DNA of 64,000 nucleotides, taken from Oceanobacillus rekensis. Lineage in GTDB: Bacteria > Bacillota > Bacilli > Bacillales > Amphibacillaceae. The notes below the pieces were generated by a model that had not been told where the DNA came from, did not search any database, and saw only the letters and a program-made list of their open reading frames with translations. The position numbers were made by a program, and so were the translations under genes. The stretch covers positions 682,001-746,000 of the forward strand of contig NZ_MTBQ01000001.1 of assembly GCF_002153375.1 (NCBI RefSeq). Direction: 5' to 3'. Numbering within the stretch: the stretch's first letter is position 1; every line of letters starts with the position of its first letter. Positions 26,948 to 35,459 of this stretch are shown here, piece after piece.

Positions 26948-27610
26948 TCATGTCGTTCGCGTCTTAGATGATTTAACTGGTTGTAGTTTTCGTTCAATCC
27001 AGCCCATTATCACATCTGCAGCAATTGCCATCAATGCTGTCGGGATTGCACCTGCTAAAATAATCGCCGTTCCATCAGTTGCATTTGTTCCAGTCAAGAT
27101 AATTGCACCGAGTCCACCGGCACCAACAAATGCCCCAATTGCGGCTACCCCTATTCCAATGACGATTGCTGTCCGTAAGCCAGCCATAATAACACTGATT
27201 GCCAGCGGAAGTTCAACCATACGTAGGAGTTGGAACTTAGTCATCCCTGAAGCATACCCTGCTTCAATAATGTTTTTATCAACATTTTTCATCCCAACGT
27301 ATGTATTTTGTGTGATTGGTAAAATCGAATAAAGCATTAATGTAAAAATTGCCGTATTCGCTCCAAGTCCCAAAACAATCATAATTACAGCCATCGCCCC
27401 TAATGCTGGGATGGTCTGGATAATACTTCCGAATGCGAGTACCCAACTGCTTAACTTTCCGTATTTCGATATAAGAATTCCTAAAGGGATCGAGATAATC
27501 GCTGCAAATAAAACACCATACGCTGCCATTAGAAAATGTCTGTAAAATTGGACCCAAATATAACCGCCATTATTACTAACATAAGATATAAACTGTTCTA
27601 ATGTTTCCAT
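26948..27610 (-). CDS. opuCD: Osmoprotectant ABC permease (OpuCD-type)
   Basis: 220 residues, five or six TM helices, with the EAGYASGMTKFQLLRMVELP loop contacting the ATPase and the QTIPALGAMAVIMI segment typical of OpuC/ProW-type permeases. ATG 27610 follows GGGGGG at 8 nt and lies 1 nt past the lipoprotein stop. It partners with OpuCA, OpuCB and OpuCC encoded directly upstream. Confidence 0.9.
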   Translation of the reverse strand: METLEQFISYVSNNGGYIWVQFYRHFLMAAYGVLFAAIISIPLGILISKYGKLSSWVLAFGSIIQTIPALGAMAVIMIVLGLGANTAIFTLMLYSILPITQNTYVGMKNVDKNIIEAGYASGMTKFQLLRMVELPLAISVIMAGLRTAIVIGIGVAAIGAFVGAGGLGAIILTGTNATDGTAIILAGAIPTALMAIAADVIMGWIERKLQPVKSSKTRTT

Positions 27611-27611
27611 A

Positions 27612-28529
27612 TCATTGTCCCCCCTTACCTTCATTCATAAAGTAGTTATTGCTTTCCAGAAAATCTTCTGCCACTTTTCTCGGATTCATCAATTCAACAT
27701 CTGCATTGTAATTCAATTCCTGCATTTTTTCTGTTGAGATTTTATTATGAAGTTTTTCCAAAATATCCAAAATCTCCGGATGCTTTTCTAATGTTTCATT
27801 AGCAATAACGGGTGATGCATCATATGGCGGAAAGAAACGTCTATCATCTTCAAGAACTACCAAATCAAATTCCTTAATTCTTCCATCTGAGGAATACGCT
27901 AGTACAACATCCATACTGCCGGCGGCTGCTGCCTGATACACGAGCCCGATATTCATTGGGAAAATTTCTCCAAAGGAATAATACGTCTCTTGAAATCCAT
28001 CATATCCGTCACCTTTTCGGTTCACCCAGGCATTATCGACACCAAAACGGAGGTCATCCGCAAATGGCTCTAAATCAGAAATCGTTTCAATATTATTTTC
28101 TTGGGCAAATTCTTCTGTCACTGCTACGGAATAACTGTTTTCAAAACCATAGGTGGGTCCCCATGTTTGATTAAAACGATCCTGAAATTCGCGTGTAACG
28201 ATGGACAGTGCTTCATCCGGATCTGTAACTGGATCCATCCCAAGTGCACCGGATAAATCTGTTCCCGTATATCGTGTACTTGTTATATCCAAATCCCCTC
28301 GCATCATCCCTTGGTGCTGAACGATCGATGAACCTAGATGTGTGACAAGTTCGGTTCCTGCATCTGTTTCCCGTTCAATCATAATAGCCAGCATTTCAGC
28401 CAGTATATATGACTCAGATGTTCCAAGTGCACCGATCTTAATTGTATCTTTTGTTGTGCTTGAAAGCCCCGGCAACGAACAACCCGTAAGCATGACAAGC
28501 AAAATAAGCATAAGTATCGCTTTTTTCAC
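27612..28529 (-). CDS. opuCC: Osmoprotectant-binding lipoprotein (OpuCC-type)
   Basis: 305 residues. The lipobox LTGC (Cys17) anchors it outside the membrane. The mature part has the OpuAC/glycine-betaine-binding pattern (IKIGALGTSESYILAEMLA, THLGSSIVQHQGMMRGDLDI, RYTGTDLSGALGMDP, FPPYDASPVI). It likely binds carnitine, betaine or related amines; the catabolic genes downstream favour carnitine (inference). It lies between the two permease genes, as in opuC. Confidence 0.9.
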   Translation of the reverse strand: MKKAILMLILLVMLTGCSLPGLSSTTKDTIKIGALGTSESYILAEMLAIMIERETDAGTELVTHLGSSIVQHQGMMRGDLDITSTRYTGTDLSGALGMDPVTDPDEALSIVTREFQDRFNQTWGPTYGFENSYSVAVTEEFAQENNIETISDLEPFADDLRFGVDNAWVNRKGDGYDGFQETYYSFGEIFPMNIGLVYQAAAAGSMDVVLAYSSDGRIKEFDLVVLEDDRRFFPPYDASPVIANETLEKHPEILDILEKLHNKISTEKMQELNYNADVELMNPRKVAEDFLESNNYFMNEGKGGQ

Positions 28530-28547
28530 TGATTTTCACCTCCAAAA

Positions 28548-29192
28548 TTATACCGTTTTATAAGAATCCTTTAGACCTTCAGGAGTCAATTTGTTTTCCA
28601 AAATAGCCAATGACCGATCAGCAATTAATGCGAGAATGGTCGCTGGTATCGTACCTGCTAAAATTAATGAGGGTTGATACAAGTTCAATCCATCAAAAAT
28701 GAAATCACCAAGGCCACCGCCACCGATAAATGCTGCCAGTGTCGCCCAACCAATAAGATATACGGTCGATAGGCGAATACCTGCCATGATAACTGGCAGT
28801 GACAATGGAAGCTCCATCTTCATAATCGATTGCCAATTATTCATACCCATTCCTTTTCCCGCTTCAACAACACCATTATCAACATCACGAACGCCAATAT
28901 ATGTATTACGTAAAATCGGAAGTAGTGAGTAAAAGAATAATGCAGCAATCGCAGGTATCTTTCCTACACCTAAAATCGGAATAAAAAATGCAAGAATCGC
29001 CAAGCTTGGGATTGTTTGTAACACACCTATCAGGCTAATAAATCGATCCGCGAATTTTGGAACCCTCGAGAGAAAAATTCCCAGTGGTACAGCTACAATG
29101 ATGCCAAGTAAGATAGCTGCCAGTGAAATATAGAGATGCTCCCATGTTTTTATCAACAGTTCATTGCCATGTGATGCAAAAAATTCCATCAT
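28548..29192 (-). CDS. opuCB: Osmoprotectant ABC permease (OpuCB-type)
   Basis: 214 residues. [20 protein letters not shown] and [20 protein letters not shown] (the EAA-type loop) are near-textbook OpuCB. The start at 29192 fits AGGAGG with 9-nt spacing; an ATG two codons earlier is too close. The ribosome site lies at the end of opuCA. It forms the membrane channel with OpuCD. Confidence 0.92.
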   Translation of the reverse strand: MMEFFASHGNELLIKTWEHLYISLAAILLGIIVAVPLGIFLSRVPKFADRFISLIGVLQTIPSLAILAFFIPILGVGKIPAIAALFFYSLLPILRNTYIGVRDVDNGVVEAGKGMGMNNWQSIMKMELPLSLPVIMAGIRLSTVYLIGWATLAAFIGGGGLGDFIFDGLNLYQPSLILAGTIPATILALIADRSLAILENKLTPEGLKDSYKTV

Positions 29193-29205
29193 TATCATCC
29201 ACCTC

Positions 29206-30360
29206 CTATTCTACTTCGGCTGCAGTATTTTCGAATTCCATACCGTCGCCCCAAATCGTGTCATAAACAATATTTGCAAGTGCTGCTCTTGTGATAATCC
29301 CTGTCAATCGATGCTGATCATCTACAACCGGTACATATTTTGCTCCACGGCGAAGAATTTTGTGAACCGTGTCACGTAATAAACTGTCTTCTGTAACAGA
29401 AAAGATTTCTGTTTCCATCACTTCATCTACATAACTTGCTTTTTTATAATTTAGGTTGATTGCTTCAATATCAATAAAGCCTTGTAATACGTTGCCAGTA
29501 TCAACCACAAGCAATGAATCAACTTTCTTGTCTCGCATTGTCGCAATTGCAACTTTCAATGTCGTTCTAGGTTGAACGGTAACCGGAGAACCTCCTGTGA
29601 TTTGTCCAACAGTAGTAACATCTGGACGCCCTTGAATCAAACGTTCTTTGCCAAGGAATTCTTCCACAAATTCATTTGCCGGATTTCTAAGAATCTCGTC
29701 CGGTGTATCTGCCTGGACAATTTCACCATCACGCATAATCACAACGCGATCGGCAAGCTTCAGTGCTTCATCCATGTCATGTGTTACAAAGACAATCGTT
29801 TTATTTAATTCCTTCTGCAACTTTTTAAATTCTTCTTGAAGCGAATCTCTCGTAATCGGATCAAGCGCACCGAATGGTTCGTCCATTAAGATTAATGGTG
29901 GATTCGAAGCAAGGGCACGTAATACACCAATACGCTGCTGTTGTCCCCCACTTAATTCATGTGGATATTTATCAAGAAATTCTTCAGGCATATTTACTAA
30001 CTTTAATAGTTCACGAGCACGCTCATCTTTTCTTTCGTTCGACCATTTTAATAATGTCCCAACAAGAACAATATTTTCTTTAATCGTCATATGTGGCATC
30101 AATCCAATTTGCTGGATAACATACCCAATGGACCGGCGCAATTCTACCGGATTCTGTTGGTTAATATCTTTACCCTCAAATAAAATACTCCCGTCTGTAA
30201 CATCAATTAGACGGTTCACCATTTTCATTGTTGTTGTTTTACCACATCCACTTGGACCAATAAAACATATGAATTCGCCCTTTTCGATTTTTAAATTCAA
30301 CTTATTAACAGCGGCTTTTTCATTATTGTATCGCTTTGTTACATTCTTAAACTCTAACAA
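29206..30360 (-). CDS. opuCA: Osmoprotectant ABC ATPase with CBS domains (OpuCA-type)
   Basis: 384 residues. Walker [10 protein letters not shown] near 35, signature LSGGQQQR near 137, Walker [12 protein letters not shown], switch His in FVTHD. Residues 255-370 hold two CBS domains, which in OpuA-type systems sense ionic strength. The first gene of the nine-gene operon: TTG start at 30360 with GGAGGTG 7 nt upstream. Confidence 0.93.
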   Translation of the reverse strand: MLEFKNVTKRYNNEKAAVNKLNLKIEKGEFICFIGPSGCGKTTTMKMVNRLIDVTDGSILFEGKDINQQNPVELRRSIGYVIQQIGLMPHMTIKENIVLVGTLLKWSNERKDERARELLKLVNMPEEFLDKYPHELSGGQQQRIGVLRALASNPPLILMDEPFGALDPITRDSLQEEFKKLQKELNKTIVFVTHDMDEALKLADRVVIMRDGEIVQADTPDEILRNPANEFVEEFLGKERLIQGRPDVTTVGQITGGSPVTVQPRTTLKVAIATMRDKKVDSLLVVDTGNVLQGFIDIEAINLNYKKASYVDEVMETEIFSVTEDSLLRDTVHKILRRGAKYVPVVDDQHRLTGIITRAALANIVYDTIWGDGMEFENTAAEVE

Positions 30361-30458
30361 CGCTTAACACCTCCATAGTTACTTTCGTGCTGATTCAACT
30401 TTCCTAGTATAACCAACAGCCAATTTTTAATAAACGCGCATAATAGTCCATAAAGTTT

Positions 30459-30479
30459 TAAAAATCTGTACAGTTTTTA
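30459..30479. promoter_or_regulatory. Candidate operator palindrome upstream of the carnitine operon
   Basis: TAAAAATCTGTACAGTTTTTA has the 8-bp palindrome CTGTACAG (30466-30473) flanked by A and T tracts. It lies about 100 nt upstream of the opuCA start and is the clearest dyad in that region, so it is a candidate site for the GbsR-type regulator. No second copy was found in the window. Confidence 0.35.
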
Positions 30480-30724
30480 TTGCACAAAGTTTACGAAGGG
30501 GCTATCGTACAATTCCTCAATTTTCCTCTTGATTAGAGGTGTGTCTGAGTTTTTAATCTATTTTAAAAATACTAATATCAGGTTTGATTGAAAGCTATCT
30601 CGTCCCTAACAGGAGTTCAATCAAGACGTTTGAGGTTCATCGAAGACGTTTAAGTAGATTACTCAGAGCAAAATATGTTAAAGATAAAAGTAAAGTGTGA
30701 GAACAAATGATTGGAGGAAAAATA
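30480..30724. other. Spacer between divergent transcription units
   Basis: No gene or hairpin of note between the carnitine operon promoter region and the small gene at 30725. Promoters for both sides are expected, but no convincing hexamers were seen. Confidence 0.4.
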
Positions 30725-31069
30725 ATGGAAGAGACAATCTCAGTAAGTACGTTGAAATCTTTTGTGGAAAAGAAGATAAAGAAAAAGACACTTATTAAAG
30801 TAATCTGGAATGACAATGAAAAGATTACATTGTTTATTACGCCAAATATGAAAATCAACTCCTTTATCTATGACGAAAAAGAAGGCTATTTATTCTACGA
30901 CCAGGAGGGGAAGCCTATCGTAAATGACATTCCATGTATTTTGCCTGAAAAAGAATTAGTTAATGGAAAAGTGGAACTTGAAAGAATTAAAAACAAAAAA
31001 TTTCGCATTAATAATGAGTCGCTTTCGAGTGAGGATATTGCCTTTTTAGAGAATATAATACGTAGTTGA
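30725..31069 (+). CDS. Hypothetical protein, 114 residues
   Basis: Starts at ATG 30725 after GGAGG with 7-nt spacing. Lys-rich, alternating beta-strand-like pattern (LIKVIWNDNEKITLFITPN, FIYDEKEGYLFYDQEGKPIV) and a short C-terminal helix (SSEDIAFLENIIRS). No signal peptide or TM segment. I do not recognise the family. The gene stands alone between two spacers. Confidence 0.65.
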   Translation: MEETISVSTLKSFVEKKIKKKTLIKVIWNDNEKITLFITPNMKINSFIYDEKEGYLFYDQEGKPIVNDIPCILPEKELVNGKVELERIKNKKFRINNESLSSEDIAFLENIIRS

Positions 31070-31161
31070 ATTTCGGGGTTGGTTGGATATATGGTATATG
31101 GGTCTATTTACCTATTAAATAGTACAGCTATAATAAACAATATAACCGTTTCCAGAAAAAT

Positions 31162-31206
31162 TACCTGTCCCTACCCAGTTATAGAATGAAGTAATTGGGA
31201 CAGGTA
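31162..31206. terminator. Shared terminator of convergent genes, GGGACAGG type
   Basis: TACCTGTCCC (31162-31171) pairs exactly with GGGACAGGTA (31197-31206), with a 25-nt loop and A- and T-tracts outside. It separates stops at 31069 (+) and 31225 (-). Confidence 0.8.
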
Positions 31207-31224
31207 TTTTTTTATGATTAACAA

Positions 31225-31533
31225 CTAAAACTCCGGTAGATTACTCAAGTTATTCTCTTCAATCCCATCGGGCTCACTACGGATTATATCCCTGCCATAT
31301 TTATGGAATACATCAATATGTGCTAAACTGCCGGATTTCGCCTCATCCAATGCCATTATATAATCCAGTTCTCTTCCTGTATTTGTTTTAAATGCAATAA
31401 TATCTCTATCTTCATTCTTTCGCACTGCTATGATTTCTTCCTGTTGGCTCGAATTCTCTTGATCGGTTAATTCTGGTTGACCGCTTTGAATACGGTATTG
31501 ATTATAAATTTCTTCAAAGTTTTTCTGATCCAT
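31225..31533 (-). CDS. DUF3892-domain protein
   Basis: 102 residues. The C-terminal 65 residues (EEIIAVRKNEDRDIIAFKTN, HIDVFHKYGRDIIRSEPDG, ENNLSNLPEF) are a clear DUF3892 domain of unknown function, common in Bacillaceae. The N-terminal 35 residues are Gln/Glu-rich. ATG 31533 follows AAGGAG with 9-nt spacing. It lies next to the spore-protein gene sspE on the same strand. Confidence 0.88.
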   Translation of the reverse strand: MDQKNFEEIYNQYRIQSGQPELTDQENSSQQEEIIAVRKNEDRDIIAFKTNTGRELDYIMALDEAKSGSLAHIDVFHKYGRDIIRSEPDGIEENNLSNLPEF

Positions 31534-31577
31534 CGTCAACAACTCCTTCTCGTGGAAATTTTCTATTCGGGTAAGCT

Positions 31578-31790
31578 TTATTCTTTCTGCTTTGTCTGAT
31601 TTTTCTTTTTAACCGCTTCGATATTTGTATCACTGTATACGGATGTACCATGTCCGCCTGACGTTCTGGCAAGGAATTCCTTTGCTTCATTATATGACAT
31701 ACCTGATTGCTCATTCTCCCTTTTGACTGCTTCGATATCTGTTCCTGCCACGGTATGTGTAACTTGATTCGATTGGTTGGTATTATTCAT
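31578..31790 (-). CDS. sspE: Gamma-type small acid-soluble spore protein
   Basis: 70 residues. Two similar segments, GTDIEAVKRENEQSG and DTNIEAVKKKNQ, plus MSYNEAKEFLARTSGGHGTS match gamma-type SASP (SspE), the amino-acid reserve of spores degraded during germination. It is short, with about one repeat unit. GAGGTG precedes ATG 31790 at 6 nt. It shows that the organism forms endospores. Confidence 0.9.
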   Translation of the reverse strand: MNNTNQSNQVTHTVAGTDIEAVKRENEQSGMSYNEAKEFLARTSGGHGTSVYSDTNIEAVKKKNQTKQKE

Positions 31791-31880
31791 CTATAGCACC
31801 TCATTTACCTTTTACTTTAGTTTGTGCGGTAGAAGCAATATTACACCCGTCCATTTAAATGGAATGCTAATGCAAATAAA

Positions 31881-31907
31881 CTCTTCGTCGCAAATTGCAA
31901 CAAAGAG
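31881..31907 (-). terminator. CTCTTTGTTGCA-type hairpin, copy 1
   Basis: CTCTTCGTCGCAAATTGCAA and CAAAGAG form a hairpin with T-runs beyond both arms. A sister copy lies at 33035-33061. It follows the minus-strand open frame that ends at 31923. Confidence 0.65.
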
Positions 31908-31922
31908 CTTTTTTTACTTTTG

Positions 31923-32310
31923 TTAATTATCTTCATTTGCATCCTTGGTTTGTAAATTAAACTCGGCCCTGGCTAACGAATATAAAGACAGTAATCTTCT
32001 AATGGTATTTTTACGAATAGATTTAATTTTCGCAATGAAATGATATACTATTAGTGCGTTTTCAAAAAGGAGGATAAAAAGGACCAAGAAGTTCGAGGCA
32101 TCGTAGCTCCCGGTAGCGGAACGTATGCTTTTAATAAGTGAGCAAACGATCTTGCACGCAGGAAAAGAAATCATTCGTGAGAAATTCGATGTGTCATTTT
32201 TACGGGATTTTTTGAACATCCTCTATTATATGAATATCTTTATAGCTACATTAAAAGACTGACCAGCTTTACGATTGAATTAAATTAACACAATGGAGGA
32301 GTGAGGTACA
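31923..32310. other. Ambiguous region: two overlapping degenerate reading frames
   Basis: On the minus strand a 98-codon frame (32219 to 31923) ends with natural-looking sequence (ARAEFNLQTKDANEDN) 16 nt before a terminator, but has no proper ribosome site. On the plus strand 32080-32262, after a fine AGGAGG without a start codon, reads RTKKFEAS, TAG (32104-32106), then LPVAERMLLISEQTILHAGK...FLNILYYMN. Both may be fossils. I cannot choose with confidence. Confidence 0.35.
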
Positions 32311-32607
32311 ATGGAATTGGATTTTTTCTGGCTTGCCATCGGTTTGGCAGCCGCTGGATATTTCATCGGTGATGGACTGAAAAATTTTAAAAACCCCGAG
32401 GCAAAAAGCATGATGGATTCGCTTGAAGATGATGATCAGTATGAACTGATAAAAGAAAATGAAATTCATTGGTTTATGGGAATTACAAAAGAAGATGCAA
32501 AATTTTTGGTCAAGGAATATCCGGACATCCCCCATATCCTGATAAACGGCAAGATATATTATCCCAAAGCAAAATTGCGGCAGTGGCTTATGGAAGTCGG
32601 TGACTAA
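32311..32607 (+). CDS. Membrane-anchored excisionase-like HTH protein
   Basis: 98 residues. An N-terminal TM helix (4-20, DFFWLAIGLAAAGYFIGDGL) is followed by an acidic linker and a C-terminal 45-residue segment (GITKEDAKFLVKEYPDIPHI, GKIYYPKAKLRQWL) resembling HTH_17/excisionase modules. It would place a DNA-binding-like domain at the inner face of the membrane; function unknown. GAGTGAGGTACA precedes the ATG. Confidence 0.7.
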   Translation: MELDFFWLAIGLAAAGYFIGDGLKNFKNPEAKSMMDSLEDDDQYELIKENEIHWFMGITKEDAKFLVKEYPDIPHILINGKIYYPKAKLRQWLMEVGD

Positions 32608-32649
32608 CACGGGGCAAAGGTCTATCCTTCTCCCCGCATCCTTAGCAAA

Positions 32650-32973
32650 TTATAATACTGTCTCTAAGTAATTCCCGTTGTCCTTTTTAATTGGCAGGCC
32701 CTGTGCTCTCAGCTGCCTCCAAATCTCACGATCAAGCGCATAGGAGCCGCGTTTCATTAATGATTCAATCTCCTCTTCAGTCAACATAACATGGAAGGTC
32801 TGGGATCCTTTATTGACAACCAAATTATAGTCAGCAATTCTGACTAAATTCACATAATAGTCATTATCCCACTCCTTCAACTGGTGTTCAATGCAGCCAT
32901 ACACATGAGTAAAAAATTCCTGCCCTTTCATGTTTTTGGACATGTAACCTCTTGCAAATCCATTAATATTCAT
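32650..32973 (-). CDS. Hypothetical protein, 107 residues
   Basis: ATG 32973 follows AAAGGAGAA at good spacing; an earlier in-frame start (33057) overlaps a hairpin and is rejected. A mixed alpha/beta pattern with GFARGYMSKNMKGQEFFTHV, NLVVNKGSQTFHVMLTEEEI and REIWRQLRAQGLPI. No signal peptide. Family not recognised. It is convergent with the HTH membrane protein, with a weak CGGGG/CCCCG stem between them. Confidence 0.7.
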   Translation of the reverse strand: MNINGFARGYMSKNMKGQEFFTHVYGCIEHQLKEWDNDYYVNLVRIADYNLVVNKGSQTFHVMLTEEEIESLMKRGSYALDREIWRQLRAQGLPIKKDNGNYLETVL

Positions 32974-33034
32974 CTTTCCATTCTCCTTTGTCTGTTTTAA
33001 ATTATTATCCAAATTCGAATAGATAACAAAAAAA

Positions 33035-33061
33035 CTCTTTATTGCAATGTGCAACAAAGAG
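33035..33061 (-). terminator. CTCTTTGTTGCA-type hairpin, copy 2
   Basis: CTCTTTATTGCAATGTGCAA and CAAAGAG form a stem; on the minus strand it is followed by seven T (33028-33034). There is no minus-strand gene directly upstream, so the gene it served may be lost. Confidence 0.65.
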
Positions 33062-33471
33062 CCGGGCGCCGTTTGTTATCATTCAAAGCAATGCTTTGCT
33101 GGAGGGAGCACCTTGCCACTTGGCGGTTGCTGTGAAGTCGTTGAGCCAGATCTCTCGTTCACTCTAGATAACCTATATAGTTGTATCTTAATTTTACATT
33201 ATTTCGTGGGATTGTAAAGTATAATTTTTATATATGGCTTTTTTCATAAACTTTTAGGTGCGGTTTACTCGTCCCATCGAAAAGAATTATTGCTTTTTTA
33301 ACCTTTATAGTTTCTATAAAGTGCGAAGTAACTACTGCTATAAGTAAGTGCATTTCCCGCAGGACAAGGAAGGCTTCGGCAGCTTTTACATCTTCGTAAG
33401 AAAATTGGTTTGTATTTTCAAGGAGTCACCGCCCTCCGCTCACCCGGACTGGTGAAGTTGTAGTTGTCTGC
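33062..33471. other. Gene-free repeat-containing spacer
   Basis: No coding frame of substance. Contains GCGCC-rich sequence after the hairpin and the left part of a dispersed repeat (…CACCCGGACTGGTGAAGTTG), similar to 45990-46010. Confidence 0.5.
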
Positions 33472-33501
33472 ATATTTCCCAGAGCGGTCGCCAAAGTTAC
33501 T
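33472..33501 (+). repeat. Dispersed CCCAGAGCGGTCGCC repeat, copy 1
   Basis: ATATTTCCCAGAGCGGTCGC then CAAAGTTACT. The same core is at 36971-37000 and 46113-46145. CACCCGGACTGGTGAAG lies about 35 nt upstream, as in copy 3. Confidence 0.75.
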
Positions 33502-33744
33502 TATTTTAGATCGTAGTATATCTCGACTACGGAGTAGATAACATGTATAGTTCACATCATTTTTTGTTAGACTATATATTGGGTAAAGGCCAGTATCCTC
33601 TGTTTTTTCAAAACATGATTACTTATCCAGATATGACCACTCCAAAATAAAGGTAAATTAAATTTGCATTATTCTCCTTTTTAAAGTACAACTAAAGAAA
33701 GCAATTTCAAATACTTTCTATATGAGGAAGCGGAGGCTAATAAT
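33502..33744. other. Spacer upstream of the DUF1292 gene
   Basis: AT-rich sequence with no supported gene. The imperfect dyad GTAGTATATCTCGACTAC lies near 33513-33531. The ribosome site GGAGG of the next gene is near its right end. Confidence 0.4.
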
Positions 33745-34014
33745 ATGGATAACAAAATCGAAGTTGGCGAAGTTTTTACAATTAGTGATGAATCGAATGA
33801 GGAACAAGAGGTTGAAGTATTGGCAAAGGTTACATTAGAAGATACGGACTATGTAGCTGTCAGCTTTTTAGAGGATCTGCAAGCAGATAATGAAGAGGAC
33901 ATTGATCTCTTTTTCCTCAAAATCGACGTTGATGGTGAATTAACGGCTATTGAAACAGATGAAGAATTTGATATCGTATCTGAAGCATTTGATGAAATTC
34001 TAGAAGAAGAATAA
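33745..34014 (+). CDS. DUF1292-domain acidic protein
   Basis: 89 residues, very acidic (about 30 Asp/Glu), with the DUF1292 pattern (FTISDESNEEQEVEVLAKV, DYVAVSFLEDLQA, LFFLKIDVDGELTAIETDEE). Family function is unknown, though members are widespread in Firmicutes. CGGAGGCTAATAAT precedes the ATG. A perfect terminator follows. Confidence 0.9.
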   Translation: MDNKIEVGEVFTISDESNEEQEVEVLAKVTLEDTDYVAVSFLEDLQADNEEDIDLFFLKIDVDGELTAIETDEEFDIVSEAFDEILEEE

Positions 34015-34018
34015 TAGG

Positions 34019-34056
34019 AAAAAGCGATGATTTCATGATTAGAATCATCGCTTTTT
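34019..34056 (+). terminator. Terminator of the DUF1292 gene
   Basis: AAAAAGCGATGATT (34019-34032) pairs exactly with AATCATCGCTTTTT (34043-34056), with a 10-nt loop. Confidence 0.9.
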
Positions 34057-34367
34057 ACTTTCTTATATCAGAGTAGATTAGGAAATTGACAAATGTGTAA
34101 ATTGCATAAATGAAGAGATTGCTTGAGATTAAAATGTGGGTTTATGGTAGGGTTAAACTGCTTTTTTATAAGGGATGAAATATACTGTTGCGATGAAATA
34201 AAACGCTGAGATGATATGCTTAGGTTTAGAGTTTAGGGATTCGACGAGATGGTTTACTGAAATGTTCTTAGATATCCATACAGATGAATTATTGGAACTT
34301 AGTGCATGTCAGAATAACATTTTCTATTATATAAAAAGTCGCTTAATCAAGAATGCAAGGTAACTCT
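34057..34367. other. Spacer without recognised feature
   Basis: AT-rich; one 33-codon frame from ATG near 34263 has no ribosome site. Nothing else seen. Confidence 0.4.
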
Positions 34368-34394
34368 GGGACAAGGACCCTGTCCCCCTGTCCC
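34368..34394 (-). repeat. GGGACA/TGTCCC hairpin repeat
   Basis: GGGACAAGGACCCTGTCCCC then CTGTCCC carries GGGACA and two TGTCCC arms. It abuts the stop of the acyl-CoA-dehydrogenase-like gene. It belongs to the GGGACAGG style also seen at 31162-31206 and, degraded, at 3052-3073. Confidence 0.65.
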
Positions 34395-35459
34395 TTATGA
34401 TAAGAGCTTTTCCAGATGTTTTTCTGTTGGTGTCAGGTTGAGCAAGAAGTAGGCTTCCCGCAATCTTCTGGATGGGTTGCTTTTTTGCAAGTATGCTGCT
34501 CCACCATAATGCAACATATCTCCATGTACAGCTTTTATCGTTAATTTATCCACGTCCAGGCGAAGCTGTAGTATTTCTTCCCAGTCGGCTTTTAACTCAT
34601 TACGTTCTAATATCGACGTTACTCTTTGCTTGAGCTGAAGATATTCTTGTTCTATTTCCTCTGGTTGGATTGATAAAAATTTATTCACTCCATCTTGTTT
34701 ATTAGGTGCCTTCTTCATCGACTGGACAGATGCAGCTATAACGCCAAGTCCTAATGGTATTTGATAAAGTACGAAAGTCGATCGGACGTTTTCTACAAAT
34801 GTTTTCGCTTCGAAAGAAATAATCCAATCATCAGGAATAAACACGTTATCAAATTTACAAGCATAGGTTGCACTACCATTCACACCTATATAATTTGCCT
34901 TTTCCTTTAAGGTTAACCCATTAGCATCACAAGGTACAAAGGCCATGATTTCTTTGTCTTGATTCAATGCAATTACACCGAACCAATGATCATGCTTTAA
35001 ATTAGAAACAGATGGTAAATTCCCGGAAATCGTGTAGCCACCTTTCGTACGTTCAGCTTTTAAGTGAAGGGGCTCAAGGTTTGCAAAATATTTCATTGGG
35101 TTGGATAACCCCGTACCTCCGAGAAAGTCACCTTTTTCAAGAGATGGGAGCAACTCTCTTTTCAAGTAATCGTTATCACAGTTCCGAAGATAGGTTAGAG
35201 AAGCAAGATGACACCATAAATTGAACCCTGTTGTCATACAGGTCTTCGAAGTTTCCTCAGCGATCAGCATTTCACGTTCCAGCACTTCACTATTGTTAAA
35301 ATCATTTGATTCAAGAAGTCCAGATTTCCCAAGGTCCTTCAAGAATTCTTCGGCATAATAGGCTTCTGTATCAATTTTTCTGACATACGGTTTCAATTTT
35401 CCTTTGATAATTGGATTTATAAGCTTATTAGTCTCGGTTTCTTCCACTGCTACTTCCAT
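34395..35459 (-). CDS. Acyl-CoA dehydrogenase-fold flavoprotein
   Basis: 354 residues, slightly short for the family (about 380). The N-terminal helical domain has REMLIAEETSKTCMTTGFNL, the middle beta domain GGTGLSNPMKY and TKGGYTISGNLPSVSNL, and the C-terminal helical bundle SRRLREAYFLLNLTPTEKHL. Close relatives include true acyl-CoA dehydrogenases and flavin monooxygenases of sulfur metabolism (DszC/SfnB-like). The nearby NitT/TauT-type importer favours the latter, by inference. AAAGGAGG lies 11 nt before the ATG. Confidence 0.82.
   Translation of the reverse strand: MEVAVEETETNKLINPIIKGKLKPYVRKIDTEAYYAEEFLKDLGKSGLLESNDFNNSEVLEREMLIAEETSKTCMTTGFNLWCHLASLTYLRNCDNDYLKRELLPSLEKGDFLGGTGLSNPMKYFANLEPLHLKAERTKGGYTISGNLPSVSNLKHDHWFGVIALNQDKEIMAFVPCDANGLTLKEKANYIGVNGSATYACKFDNVFIPDDWIISFEAKTFVENVRSTFVLYQIPLGLGVIAASVQSMKKAPNKQDGVNKFLSIQPEEIEQEYLQLKQRVTSILERNELKADWEEILQLRLDVDKLTIKAVHGDMLHYGGAAYLQKSNPSRRLREAYFLLNLTPTEKHLEKLLS

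Noticed and set aside
32974-33057. N-terminal extension of the 107-residue gene
   Set aside because: It lies over a terminator hairpin, and the internal ATG has the only good ribosome site.
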